44,865 nt of DNA from VFZS01 sp964353255. GTDB taxonomy: Bacteria; Acidobacteriota; Terriglobia; Bryobacterales; Bryobacteraceae. Every line of letters starts with the position of its first letter. The first letter of the stretch is position 1. The notes beneath the pieces were generated by a model, which did no database searches, was not told where the DNA came from, and saw only the letters and a list, made by a program, of their open reading frames with translations. The DNA lies in contig CAYGVJ010000025.1 of the NCBI GenBank assembly GCA_964353255.1, positions 1 through 44,865 of the forward strand, given 5' to 3'. This document shows, in pieces, positions 8,501 through 16,978 of this stretch. The translations under genes and the position numbers were made by a program.

Positions 8501-9717
8501 GCGGGGACTGGAAAGGCGAATGCGTGCTCGACGACCGGCCGGTGCCGAGGATCACTTCACAGTTGACCGTGCCCGGTGCCGTGACCGGCAAGCCGTACCG
8601 GCTGGCAGCGAATGAAGGCAAATCGTTTCAAGGCTCCAACGTCCTGGGCATGGGCTTTGTGCTCGAACCCGCCGAGGCTGAGCGGCTGCTCGCGAATGAC
8701 CCGCGCAACAAGGACGTGCTTTATCCCTATCTCAACGGCGAGGATTTGAATTCCCGTCCGGACCAGTCGCCCAGCCGCTGGGTGATCAACGTCCACGACT
8801 GGCCGCTCGCGCGCACGGCGGAGGGCCGCTGGGCCGAGGCCGGCGAGAAGGAGCGGAAAGCGTGGTTGCGCGCGGGCGTGGTGCCCCGGGATTATCCGGG
8901 CCCGGTGGCCGCGGACTACCCGGATTGCTTGCGAATTGTTGAGGCGCGGGTGAAGCCGGAGCGGGACCGTCTTTGGGAAGGCGATGCAACCGCCAGAGAC
9001 CGCGCACGGCGCTGGTGGCAGTTCGCACGCCCTACGATGGCACTGTACGCCACCATCGCCGGCCTGGAGCGGGTGCTGGTGAGAACTCAGACAAGTAGGA
9101 CCCAGGTTTCGTGCTTCGTACCGAACGGTTGGGTATATGGACACAAACTTATCGTCTTCGGGCGGGGCGGATTCGACTTCTTTGCTGTTGTCGACAGTTC
9201 ACTCCACTACCATTGGGTGATCAGCCGGGGTTCAACGATGCGAACAGACGCCGTTTACACTCCCTCCGATTGCTTCGAGACCTTCCCGTTCCCCGCTGAC
9301 ACGGCCGCCTTGGAGTCCATCGGCGAGCGCTACTCCACCTACCGCCAGTCCATCATGCTCTCCCGCCAGGAAGGCCTCACCGCCACCTACAACCGCTTCC
9401 ACAACCGGGAGGAAACCTCCGAAGACATCCGCAAGCTCCGGGGACTGCACGTCGAAATGGATTACGCCGTCGCCCAAGCCTACGGCTGGGCCGATCTTGA
9501 CCTGGGCCACGGTTTCCACGAGACCCGCCAGGGCATCCGCTACACGATCAACGAGCCTGCCCGCCGCGAAATCCTCGACCGCCTGCTCCGCCTCAACCAC
9601 GAGCGCTACGCCCAGGAAGTCGCCCAGGGCCTGCATGAGAAAAGACCGGGCAGGAAGGCACTTAAGAAGATGGCGGCAGCGGCAGGCATGCAAGATCCGC
9701 TCCCGGGGCTCGATTGA
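5503..9717 (+). CDS. drmMI: DrmMI, N6-adenine DNA methyltransferase of class 1 DISARM
   Basis: A protein of about 1404 residues with PglX-like architecture. A long N-terminal region precedes an adenine methyltransferase core: the AdoMet-binding motif I is DVAAGSGAFLVQACRYL at about 607-623 and the catalytic NPPF motif is in AILSNPPFMGG at about 894. YTPRGLTESIVQHALEPLVY precedes motif I, as in type II/IIG-like methyltransferases. The C-terminal 400 residues probably hold target recognition. Known DISARM methylases mark host DNA so that unmodified phage DNA is recognised. GGGAGG at 5491-5496 places the start at the ATG 5503; a TTG at 5497 is the only nearby alternative. No restriction nuclease domain is evident, which argues against a type IIG enzyme. 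Confidence 0.88.
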   Translation: MSAARHHAEWLSLVEVSGPFLSLPVLLRVFPQGLQAHDPNLAKQLRLRYEEWEDNRATGGIVAPAHRGWILWVLTDVLGFSSEILAEGQSIPQTLKAHIAEHGETLRPDLAVLEADGSGRPRLLLQLLPSAQDLEKPLARLHWKASPATRMMELLHATGCPLGLATNGERWMLVYAKPGESTGFASWYASLWLEEPITLRAFRSLLWAYRFFSVPETDTLEAMLAESAENQQEVTEQLGAQVRHAVELLVQALDRADQDRGRKLLAGLTEAELYEAALTVMMRLVFLFSAEERGLLPVEDPLYTLHYAVSTLQAQLRETADQLGEEVLERRFDAWCRLLATFRAVHGGIQHDRLELPAYGGRLFDPDRFAFLEGRPSRTRWREAPADPLPVNNRTVLHTLEALQFLEVKAQGAATEKRRLSFRALDIEQIGPVYEGLLDHTATRTAETVLGLAGTREKEPEIPLPEMERQAARGAGEFIEWLRDQTGRSESALRRGLEEPLAPLAEERFRTACGNDETLWRHVKPFAGLVRPDSFGYPVVILPGSVYVTAGTDRRTSGTQYTPRGLTESIVQHALEPLVYAGPAEGKPREQWVLHPARVLLNLKICDVAAGSGAFLVQACRYLSELLVEAWEKTEAAHPGVPAITPEGEPSRGQPGELLIPKDPSERLIYARRLIAQRCLYGVDKNPLAVEMAKLSLWLLTLDKNKPFTFLDHAIKCGDSLLGVAQRWQIEAFDFLPQEAEEKQISFWRRWSKVLFEQALDRRRRLEAIQASTVADTERQEKLLEEAEGATGLVRLTCDLLAGAAIATANGRPPRPGDAFSRKRVELWRRLKEKYAYDEDVGSWRDALEQMKPEAARLLDEGNPSGVPPRRPFHWPIEFPEVFVDRDGFDAILSNPPFMGGQKITGALGTSYRDYLVGYIASGQRGSADLCAYFYLRVFELLRSGATLGMLATKTIAEGAVLRVGLDQLVEKGAAIFRAVPTRKWPGKANVAVAHLWIWRGDWKGECVLDDRPVPRITSQLTVPGAVTGKPYRLAANEGKSFQGSNVLGMGFVLEPAEAERLLANDPRNKDVLYPYLNGEDLNSRPDQSPSRWVINVHDWPLARTAEGRWAEAGEKERKAWLRAGVVPRDYPGPVAADYPDCLRIVEARVKPERDRLWEGDATARDRARRWWQFARPTMALYATIAGLERVLVRTQTSRTQVSCFVPNGWVYGHKLIVFGRGGFDFFAVVDSSLHYHWVISRGSTMRTDAVYTPSDCFETFPFPADTAALESIGERYSTYRQSIMLSRQEGLTATYNRFHNREETSEDIRKLRGLHVEMDYAVAQAYGWADLDLGHGFHETRQGIRYTINEPARREILDRLLRLNHERYAQEVAQGLHEKRPGRKALKKMAAAAGMQDPLPGLD

Positions 9718-9718
9718 A

Positions 9719-11023
9719 ATGGCCGACAGACTGCAGGAGATCCGCGATCCCATTCACGTTTTCATCCGGCTGGACTCCGGCGAGCGCAAGCTGGTCGATT
9801 CCCGGCCTTTCCAGCGCCTCCGCCACATCCACCAACTGGCCCTGACGCATCTGGTCTATCCGGGTGCAACTCACCGGCGCTTCGAGCATTCACTGGGCGT
9901 CATGGAGGTTGCCAGCCGGATCTATGATGTGGTGACCGATCCGGTCAAAGTCCAGCACGTATCCGTGCAGAGGATCATGGGTGACCGGGAGTACTGGCGG
10001 CGTGTACTGCGCGCGGCCGCGCTGTGCCATGACCTGGGCCATCTTCCCTTCTCGCACGCCGCCGAAACGGAGCTTCTTCCCGAGGGCTGGAGCCACGAGC
10101 GCCTTGGTATGGAGATCATCCTACAGGAACTCGCCGGCATCCTCAAAAGCGAACTGCAAGTTCAGCCTGAGGACGTCGCCAAGCTCGCCGTGGGGCCGGA
10201 ATTCTTCGAGGCCGAGTTCACGGACTGGGAGGCGATCCTGTGCGGGATCATCACCGGCGACGCCTTCGGCGCCGACCGGATCGACTACCTGTTGCGGGAC
10301 TCCCACCACGCCGGCGTAGCCTACGGGCGCTTCGACCATTACCGACTGATCGACACATTGCAGGTGCTTCCGACCGAAGAGCGATCGCAAGAACCCGTGC
10401 TGGGCGTGCGGGAGGGTGGCTTGCAATCGGCGGAGTCGTTGCTCTGGGCCCGCTACCTGATGTACACGCAGCTCTACTTCCATCCGGTGCGCCGCATCTA
10501 CGACATTCATCTTCGCGATTTCCTGAAGGCATGGCTCCCGGGCGGCCAGTTTCCAACAAGCCTGGAGGAGCATCTGCGGATCACCGATAATGAGGTGATG
10601 GCGGCGATCTGGAAGGCGGCGCAGGAGGAAGGCGCACCCGGTCGTGAGCACGCGCGGCGAATCGTCGCCCGGGGGCACTTCCGGCTGCTCTACCAGCGGA
10701 ACCCACGCGACCAGGCGCGGAACACGGAAAGTGTTCGTCATGTGTTTGAGGCGGTCACCGCAAAATACGGTGAACCCTTGGTGCGCAGAGATTCCTACCC
10801 ACTGGAGGCCGGTTCGCTGGAGTTTCCGGTCCTGGACCGGGAGGGGAGAATCCAGTCGTCCCTGGCGATGTCGGAGACGCTCAGCAAGGTTCCAACATTT
10901 GCGGTAGATTATGTTTACGTGGATCCGAGCCTGCGGGAGGAAGCCCGGAAATGGTTGGACGACAACCGCGACAGCATCATTCCTCAAGCGACCGAGGAAT
11001 CAACGACGGAAAGGGTGGAGTGA
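9719..11023 (+). CDS. HD-domain phosphohydrolase (COG1078/YwfO-like) embedded in the DISARM operon
   Basis: This 434-residue protein is an HD-superfamily metal-dependent phosphohydrolase. The metal-binding residues are visible: the histidine of RRFEHSLGV (about 53-60), the HD pair in LCHDLGHLPFSH (about 101-112), and the aspartate in GADRIDYLLRDSHH (about 184). The N-terminal IRDPIHVFIRLD and the RPFQRLRHIHQL helix are typical of COG1078, whose studied members hydrolyse dNTPs or other nucleotides. It starts one base after the drmMI stop (TGAAATG) and ends one base before the next gene, so it is translationally integrated into the operon. It is not a known DISARM core gene. A nucleotide-depleting or nucleotide-sensing role in defence is inference. 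Confidence 0.85.
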   Translation: MADRLQEIRDPIHVFIRLDSGERKLVDSRPFQRLRHIHQLALTHLVYPGATHRRFEHSLGVMEVASRIYDVVTDPVKVQHVSVQRIMGDREYWRRVLRAAALCHDLGHLPFSHAAETELLPEGWSHERLGMEIILQELAGILKSELQVQPEDVAKLAVGPEFFEAEFTDWEAILCGIITGDAFGADRIDYLLRDSHHAGVAYGRFDHYRLIDTLQVLPTEERSQEPVLGVREGGLQSAESLLWARYLMYTQLYFHPVRRIYDIHLRDFLKAWLPGGQFPTSLEEHLRITDNEVMAAIWKAAQEEGAPGREHARRIVARGHFRLLYQRNPRDQARNTESVRHVFEAVTAKYGEPLVRRDSYPLEAGSLEFPVLDREGRIQSSLAMSETLSKVPTFAVDYVYVDPSLREEARKWLDDNRDSIIPQATEESTTERVE

Positions 11024-11024
11024 A

Positions 11025-11591
11025 ATGGAGCGTTTGGAGCGCGCGAGTGTGCTGCTGGCTTTGCTGGAAGCCTTGAGATCCCGGGGAAGCTGGGCGGGCG
11101 AAACCCACTTGCAGAAGTCAACCTATTTCCTGCAAGAGTTGCTCGGGGTGCCGCTGGGCCTCCGCTTCATCCTGTATAAGCACGGTCCGTTCTCGTTCGA
11201 GCTGCGGAGGGACCTGGGCGGCATGTTTGCGGATTCGTTCGTGGTGTGGGAGGTGCAGCCTTATCCCTACGGGGCGAGCCTCAAGCCGGGCCCGTTGAGC
11301 GACCTGCTGAGGCGCCAGTTCCCCGGACCGGCGCGGCGCTTTGCTGGCGAGATTGGGTTCGTGGCGGAAAAGCTGGCGCCAAAACGGGTGGCGGAGCTGG
11401 AGCGTCTGGCGACGGCGCTGTACGTGACTTTGCGGGGCAAGGTCGAGCCCGATCAACGCCCCGCGCGGATCTGCGAACTTAAGCCTCACATTTCGCCGTC
11501 CGACGCGACGCAGGCGGTCGCGGAGGTGGATGGGATTCGCCAGGAAACCGGGCAAGTGGTTCAGGAGCAGTGTCGGCGAGCCGCGTGTTAG
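11025..11591 (+). CDS. YwgA/Panacea-like small protein paired with the HD hydrolase
   Basis: The 188-residue product carries a helical domain with LQKSTYFLQELLGVPLGLRF and YKHGPFSFELRRDL (about residues 25-65). This pattern recalls Bacillus subtilis YwgA and, more distantly, Panacea/DUF4065 antitoxin domains: a Leu-Gln-Lys helix followed by a Tyr-x-x-Gly-Pro-Phe/Tyr turn. It begins one base after the HD gene stop. From memory, ywfO (HD hydrolase) and ywgA are also neighbours in B. subtilis, so the pair may be an old module. A partner or inhibitor of the HD enzyme is a reasonable guess; no catalytic residues are seen. The ATG at 11025 is used. Confidence 0.6.
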   Translation: MERLERASVLLALLEALRSRGSWAGETHLQKSTYFLQELLGVPLGLRFILYKHGPFSFELRRDLGGMFADSFVVWEVQPYPYGASLKPGPLSDLLRRQFPGPARRFAGEIGFVAEKLAPKRVAELERLATALYVTLRGKVEPDQRPARICELKPHISPSDATQAVAEVDGIRQETGQVVQEQCRRAAC

Positions 11592-11615
11592 GGACCCCGG
11601 CAGGGATGGCAGTAC

Positions 11616-14600
11616 ATGGAAGCGCTGAATTCGGCTCCTTCCGTTTCCGGAATTCGGGCTGAGCTTCTCGATATCGTCCTGCGAGATTTGGTGGGGCCGG
11701 CCGGGGGACCGGAAGAAGAGGTCGCCGAAACCAACGTCCGCGAGCGGTACCTGGCGGGGCTGCTTGCCCCACAGCAACAGGAAGTTACCCTCGAGGACTC
11801 CGACGAGTTAAGCGAAGGCGGGCCGGACAGCCCGGATGAGGGCCCTGCCGAGAGCACGGTGCTTCCTGCCCGCACGCTGTACCCCTCCTCTTTCGGCATG
11901 AGCTTCTCGGTCGAGCCGGGGGCGGAGGCGTTCCAGGTTGACGCCCATTGGGGGCAATACCTGCGCCAGGACAGCCAGGTGCTCAGAAAGGAGTCCGGCG
12001 AAGCGCTCCTCGTCTGGAAGCGCTACCCGCGCGGGGGCGGGCCGAAGACGATTTTCTTGCGGGCGGGAAGGATTGCTCGCTGGATTCCAGACGACGAATG
12101 CCCGCAGGTCTACGTCGATGGTCTGATCCGTAGGAGAGAGGACTGCTGGAGCGTCACGCTCTTCCTGGTGAACGGCCAGAAAGAGCCGAAACGGCGACGC
12201 GATGAAGCCTGGCTGTTCCAACCCGAGCTGGTCGCGGAGGGCGTGGACGGGCAGCCGATCTTCACGCGGCGGGCCGGCGCAAGTCGCAGCGCCTATGCGT
12301 CGCTGGAAGACCAGTCGCTCGACATGGTTTACCGGCGCCGTCTGGAGTTTGCGGTAGGGCATGGCGTGAGCGTCCATGCCGAGCTGCCGGAAGGGCAGAC
12401 CGAGCGCGCCTGGCGACTTGCGACCCGCGTCGTCCCGCAATACGAGCTGGCGCAGTTCACGGCGCCGACCGCGGCCGATTTCCCAAGGGTCTCGAACCTG
12501 ACGCTGGACATGAAGGAACTGGCTGGCACGGCCCTGGCGGAACTGCCCGGGAAGCTCAGGCCGCTTGCCGAGGCATATACGGCGTGGATCGACGAGCAGG
12601 AGGCGCGGGTCGCCCTGCCTGAGTTAGCGCCGTACCAGGAGCCCGCCTCGCTCGCCATCCAGCGTTGCCGCGAGAACCTGCGGCGCATTCAGGAAGGCAT
12701 CGACCTCATCGCGGCGGATGCGCGGGCGGCCGAGGCGTTCCGCTTTGCCAACCAGGCTATGTGGCTCCAGCGAATCCGCAGCGTGTACAGCGAGAGCCGG
12801 CGCCGGGCACAGGAGACCACGCTCGAAACCCTCGACGCGCCGGAAAACCGGTCCTGGTATCCGTTTCAGTTGGCTTTCATCCTGCTGAATCTGCCGGGGA
12901 TCACGCGCCTGGACCACCTGGACCGCACCGGCGAGACCGAGGCGACGTGCGACCTTCTGTGGTACCCGACCGGCGGCGGGAAGACCGAAGCGTACCTGGG
13001 CCTAGCCGCCTACACGATGGGCCTGCGCAGGCTCCAGGGAGAGGTGGCGGGCCGCCCGGGCGAGTACGGTTTGGCCGTGCTGATGCGCTACACTTTGCGG
13101 CTGCTCACCATCCAGCAGTTCCAGCGGGCCGCCGCCTTGCTGTGCGCGTGCGAGGTTATTCGCAGGGAAGCGCTGGATGAAGGCGACCGGCGCTGGGGCC
13201 AGACGCCCTTCCGCATCGGGCTGTGGGTCGGAAGTCAGGTAACACCCAACTGGACCGCGGACGCGGCCGAGGTGGTGATGCAGCTTCGTGGGAACCGTGT
13301 GCCTGGCGGGCTTGGGGGTATCGGGTCTCCCTATCAGTTGACGAACTGCCCCTGGTGCGGATCGAGAATTGACCCCGGCCGGGACATTGTAGTCGAGACG
13401 TACCCGAAAGCCTCGCGCACCCTGACCTATTGCAGCGACCCGACTGGCTGTTGTCCGTTCACGCCCCGCCAGGCGCCGAAGGAGGGCCTGCCCGTCGTAG
13501 TGGTGGATGAGGAGATCTACCGCCTGTTGCCGGCGCTGCTGATCGCCACGGTGGACAAGTTCGCGCAGATGCCCTGGGAAGGGCGGGTGCAAATGCTCTT
13601 CGGGCAAGTGGAAGGCCGGTGTGAGCGGCACGGCTTTCGGTCCCCCGAGGTCGATGATGCCGACTCCCACCCCGCCAGCGGTGGATTGCCCAAGGCAAGA
13701 ACTCTGCCCGTGCCGCCAGTGCGTCCTCCGGACCTGATCATTCAGGACGAGCTGCACCTGATCAGCGGGCCGCTGGGGACGCTGGTGGGGCTGTATGAAA
13801 CGGCTGTGGACAAGCTGTGTTCCTGGGAAGTCGGTGGCCGTAATGTGCGGCCAAAGGTCATTGCCTCGACGGCGACCATCCGCCGCGCCGGGGATCAGAT
13901 CAACGGCCTGTTCTTGCGGCGGGTCAACGTCTTCCCTCCGGGCGGCCTGGACAGCACGGACAACTTTTTTTCGATCGAGCGTGCTCCCACGACGGAGTTT
14001 CCCGGCCGCCTGTACATAGGCATCTGCGCGCCCGGCAAGCGTCTGAAAGCGGCGCTGATTCGGGTCTACGTGGCTTTCCTGGCGGCGGCTCAAATGCTCT
14101 ACCAAAGATACGGGCGGGCGGCCGATCCGTACATGACGCTGGTGGGGTACTTCAACTCGCTGCGCGAACTCGGCGGGATGCGACGCCTGGTGGATGACGA
14201 CGTGCGGTCTCGACTGAGGAGGGTTGACATCCGGGGACTGGCGAGGCGGGAGCTCTATGCGGGCACGTCCATCGAGGAACTGACTTCCCGCAAGAGTTCA
14301 GCCGACATCCCCCAGATCCTGGACAGGATGGAAGTCTTCTTCGATCCGGAGCTCGACAGGCTCCGCCGAGAGATGAGCAGCAGAGGCGAACGGGGCCCGC
14401 GGCGGCCGCTGGACGTGCTGCTGGCCACCAACATGATTTCGGTCGGGGTCGATATCAGGCGCCTCGGGCTGATGGTGGTCGCCGGGCAGCCGAAGTCTAC
14501 AGCCGAGTACATCCAGGCCACCAGCCGTGTCGGTCGTCGATACCCTGGCTTGGTGTGCACCGTCTACAACTGGGCCCGGCCGCGCGACCTATCCCATTAC

Positions 14601-15140
14601 GAGCGCTTTGAACATTACCACGCCACGTTCTACAAGCACGTCGAGCCGCTCTCGGTAACGCCGTTCTCTTCGGGCGCCATACAGCGCGGGCTGACCGGGG
14701 TGTTTGTATCGTTGGTGCGACTGCCGGGTACGGACTTCAACCAGAACAAGCGGGCGGGCCGCATCGAGCGGAACCACCGTTACGTGACGCAGGCGATTGC
14801 CGCTATCGCCCGGAGGGCGGGCTTGGCCGGCGAGGGACTGGAAACGCAACAGCAGGTCGAGGCGGAACTCAACGAGCGGCTGGACCAGTGGCTGACGCTC
14901 GCTCAGCAGGCGACCGCCGGGCGGATTCTCGGCTACAAAGACGAGAAGGACGGCCTCACGGTCGGCCTCCTCCAGAAACCTGGGGTCGCACCCTGGGAGG
15001 ACTTCACCTGCCTGAACTCGCTGCGAGACGTGGAGCCGACGGCAGGGCTGGTGCTGACGGAGGGCGGGCTGGACGAGGCAGGCCCCCCGATTGCCCAGCC
15101 GGGTACGGTTCCCCCGGCTGATATGGGGGCAGAGCTGTGA
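11616..15140 (+). CDS. drmA: DrmA, helicase-domain protein of DISARM
   Basis: This 1174-residue protein is a superfamily 2 helicase of the DrmA type. Walker A is WYPTGGGKTEAYLG at about 447-460, followed by a cysteine cluster (CPWCGSRIDPG, then YCSDPTGCCPF, about 578-613) that probably binds zinc. The DEAD-box equivalent is DELHLISGPLG near 710, and the C-terminal lobe holds ATNMISVGVDIRRLG and QATSRVGRRYPG (about 937-975). DrmA and DrmB are known to form a complex that binds and translocates on DNA and is inhibited by methylated host DNA. The gene starts 24 bp after the YwgA-like gene and overlaps drmB by 4 bp. Confidence 0.93.
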   Translation: MEALNSAPSVSGIRAELLDIVLRDLVGPAGGPEEEVAETNVRERYLAGLLAPQQQEVTLEDSDELSEGGPDSPDEGPAESTVLPARTLYPSSFGMSFSVEPGAEAFQVDAHWGQYLRQDSQVLRKESGEALLVWKRYPRGGGPKTIFLRAGRIARWIPDDECPQVYVDGLIRRREDCWSVTLFLVNGQKEPKRRRDEAWLFQPELVAEGVDGQPIFTRRAGASRSAYASLEDQSLDMVYRRRLEFAVGHGVSVHAELPEGQTERAWRLATRVVPQYELAQFTAPTAADFPRVSNLTLDMKELAGTALAELPGKLRPLAEAYTAWIDEQEARVALPELAPYQEPASLAIQRCRENLRRIQEGIDLIAADARAAEAFRFANQAMWLQRIRSVYSESRRRAQETTLETLDAPENRSWYPFQLAFILLNLPGITRLDHLDRTGETEATCDLLWYPTGGGKTEAYLGLAAYTMGLRRLQGEVAGRPGEYGLAVLMRYTLRLLTIQQFQRAAALLCACEVIRREALDEGDRRWGQTPFRIGLWVGSQVTPNWTADAAEVVMQLRGNRVPGGLGGIGSPYQLTNCPWCGSRIDPGRDIVVETYPKASRTLTYCSDPTGCCPFTPRQAPKEGLPVVVVDEEIYRLLPALLIATVDKFAQMPWEGRVQMLFGQVEGRCERHGFRSPEVDDADSHPASGGLPKARTLPVPPVRPPDLIIQDELHLISGPLGTLVGLYETAVDKLCSWEVGGRNVRPKVIASTATIRRAGDQINGLFLRRVNVFPPGGLDSTDNFFSIERAPTTEFPGRLYIGICAPGKRLKAALIRVYVAFLAAAQMLYQRYGRAADPYMTLVGYFNSLRELGGMRRLVDDDVRSRLRRVDIRGLARRELYAGTSIEELTSRKSSADIPQILDRMEVFFDPELDRLRREMSSRGERGPRRPLDVLLATNMISVGVDIRRLGLMVVAGQPKSTAEYIQATSRVGRRYPGLVCTVYNWARPRDLSHYERFEHYHATFYKHVEPLSVTPFSSGAIQRGLTGVFVSLVRLPGTDFNQNKRAGRIERNHRYVTQAIAAIARRAGLAGEGLETQQQVEAELNERLDQWLTLAQQATAGRILGYKDEKDGLTVGLLQKPGVAPWEDFTCLNSLRDVEPTAGLVLTEGGLDEAGPPIAQPGTVPPADMGAEL

Positions 15141-16978
15141 CGGGGCCCAGGGAACGACTGAGAGTCGGTGAGCTGCGGCCCAGCCAGCTTCTGATCACCT
15201 ACGGTGTGGGAGCCGTGGTCGATCTGCCGCACTTGTCGGCCATGGTGATGGGGCTTGAGGACTGGCCGACGACGTACAGCGGGGTCATCAACGAGCCCCG
15301 CCTGCTGGCTGCCGTGCGGAGGCAACTCGGCGCCCAGGTGCAGGCCCTGAGGACACCCCCGATGGGGCCTGACACAGGCGGAATTGCTGTCAACCCGTTT
15401 GATCCGCTCTCGAGCGTCGGCGTGCCGGTTGCCAGTTTCCCCCGATGGATGGTGTGCTCGTACTGCCGCCTCCTGGCGCCGTTGAGCGATGGCCTGTTCG
15501 AGCTGAAGACGGAACCTTACCGGCCGGATAAGACCCGCTATGTCCACCGCAATTGCACGCGGCCGGGCGCACCCCCGGAAACTCTACCGGCACGCTTCGT
15601 CGTGGCTTGCGGGAACGGGCACCTGGACGACTTCCCGTGGCTCTGGTTTGTGCACCAGGGAGGAAGTGGCTGCCGAGGGCCTCTGCGCCTCTTTGAGCTT
15701 GGCCCAAGCGGTGAGGCGGCTGACGTGGTGGTGAAGTGCGAAGGATGTGACCGGAGCCTCGCGATGTCACTGGCCTTCAGCGAAGAAGGCCGGAGCCGAA
15801 TGCCGCTCTGCCGGGGGCGGAGACCGCAGCTCAGAGATTTCGAAGCCGATGGATGCGATCAGCAGATGAAAACCATGCTGCTCGGAGCTTCAAACAGTTG
15901 GTTCCCCGTTGTACCCTCGGCGCTCTCGATACCAGTAGGGGAAGACCGGCTCTCCCAACTGGTGAACCAGCAGTGGGGAGTCCTGGAACGAGTGACGGAC
16001 ACAGGCAGGCTGCGGCTCCTGCGCGATGTCGGCGCCTTGCGGGACTTTGCCGCCTACACCGATGACCAGCTTTGGGAGGTCATCGAGCGCAGGCGCCGGG
16101 AGGGAGAAGGGGCACCGCCAGGAGAGGGAGACCTCAAGGCTCCGGAGTGGGAGGTGCTGTCCCGGCCGGATCCTGGCCGGAACAGCCGCGATTTCCAGTT
16201 GCGTTCCCTGGAGCCACCCGAGGGCTACCGGCAATACTTCGAGCGGCTGGTCCTGGTGGAACGGCTTCGTGAGGTGCGCGCCCTGACTGGATTCACCCGG
16301 ATCGACGCGGCTGGGGAAGACGTTGAGACGCCACGCGCGCCGTTGTCCCGGTCAGCCCCGCAATGGGTCCCAGCCACGGAGATACGTGGGGAGGGGATCT
16401 TTGTCCAATTCTCAGAAGCGGCGCTTCGCTCCTGGTTCCCACGATATCAGGGCCGGAACGCTGAGTTCCTCGAGGCTCACAGGCGGTGGCGGCAGATACG
16501 ACGCATGGATCCGGAAACCGGGTATCCCGGCTTGCGGTACGTGCTGCTGCACTCGTTTGCGCACGCTCTCATCCGCCAGCTTGCGCTTGAGTGCGGCTAC
16601 GCTTCGGCGAGCATTCGTGAGCGGATCTACTGCCGTGACCCCGGGGAGAACGGCGAAGCGATGGCTGGCGTACTGCTTTATACGGCTGCCCCCGACAGTG
16701 AGGGTACACTCGGTGGTCTGGTAAGTCTTGGCCGCCGGGACATCTTTGAACGCCAACTGGACGAAGCACTTCAAAGCCTGACCCTGTGCGCCTCCGATCC
16801 GCTGTGCGCGGAGAACCGACCCTATCGGGAGCAACTGGCTCTGCATGGGGCCGCCTGCCACGGCTGCCTGTTTGTGCCGGAGACTTCGTGCGAGAGGGGA
16901 AACCGGTATTTGGATCGCACGGCCTTGGTGCGGACGCTCGAGCGCGGAGACTTTGCCTTCTTCGACTTCGAACCATGA
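15137..16978 (+). CDS. drmB: DrmB, DUF1998 protein of DISARM
   Basis: This 613-residue protein has the N-terminal signature ELRPSQLLITYGVGAVVDLP (residues about 10-29) and a C-terminal DUF1998 domain. The DUF1998 zinc site is visible as SDPLCAENRP, GAACHGCLFVPETSCERGNR (about 551-586) and the LDRTALV helix. Additional cysteine pairs near residue 105 (CSYCRLL) and near 198 (CEGCDR) may bind a second metal. It starts with GTG in a GTGA overlap with the drmA stop, which implies translational coupling, in keeping with DrmA and DrmB acting as one complex. Confidence 0.93.
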   Translation: MTGPRERLRVGELRPSQLLITYGVGAVVDLPHLSAMVMGLEDWPTTYSGVINEPRLLAAVRRQLGAQVQALRTPPMGPDTGGIAVNPFDPLSSVGVPVASFPRWMVCSYCRLLAPLSDGLFELKTEPYRPDKTRYVHRNCTRPGAPPETLPARFVVACGNGHLDDFPWLWFVHQGGSGCRGPLRLFELGPSGEAADVVVKCEGCDRSLAMSLAFSEEGRSRMPLCRGRRPQLRDFEADGCDQQMKTMLLGASNSWFPVVPSALSIPVGEDRLSQLVNQQWGVLERVTDTGRLRLLRDVGALRDFAAYTDDQLWEVIERRRREGEGAPPGEGDLKAPEWEVLSRPDPGRNSRDFQLRSLEPPEGYRQYFERLVLVERLREVRALTGFTRIDAAGEDVETPRAPLSRSAPQWVPATEIRGEGIFVQFSEAALRSWFPRYQGRNAEFLEAHRRWRQIRRMDPETGYPGLRYVLLHSFAHALIRQLALECGYASASIRERIYCRDPGENGEAMAGVLLYTAAPDSEGTLGGLVSLGRRDIFERQLDEALQSLTLCASDPLCAENRPYREQLALHGAACHGCLFVPETSCERGNRYLDRTALVRTLERGDFAFFDFEP

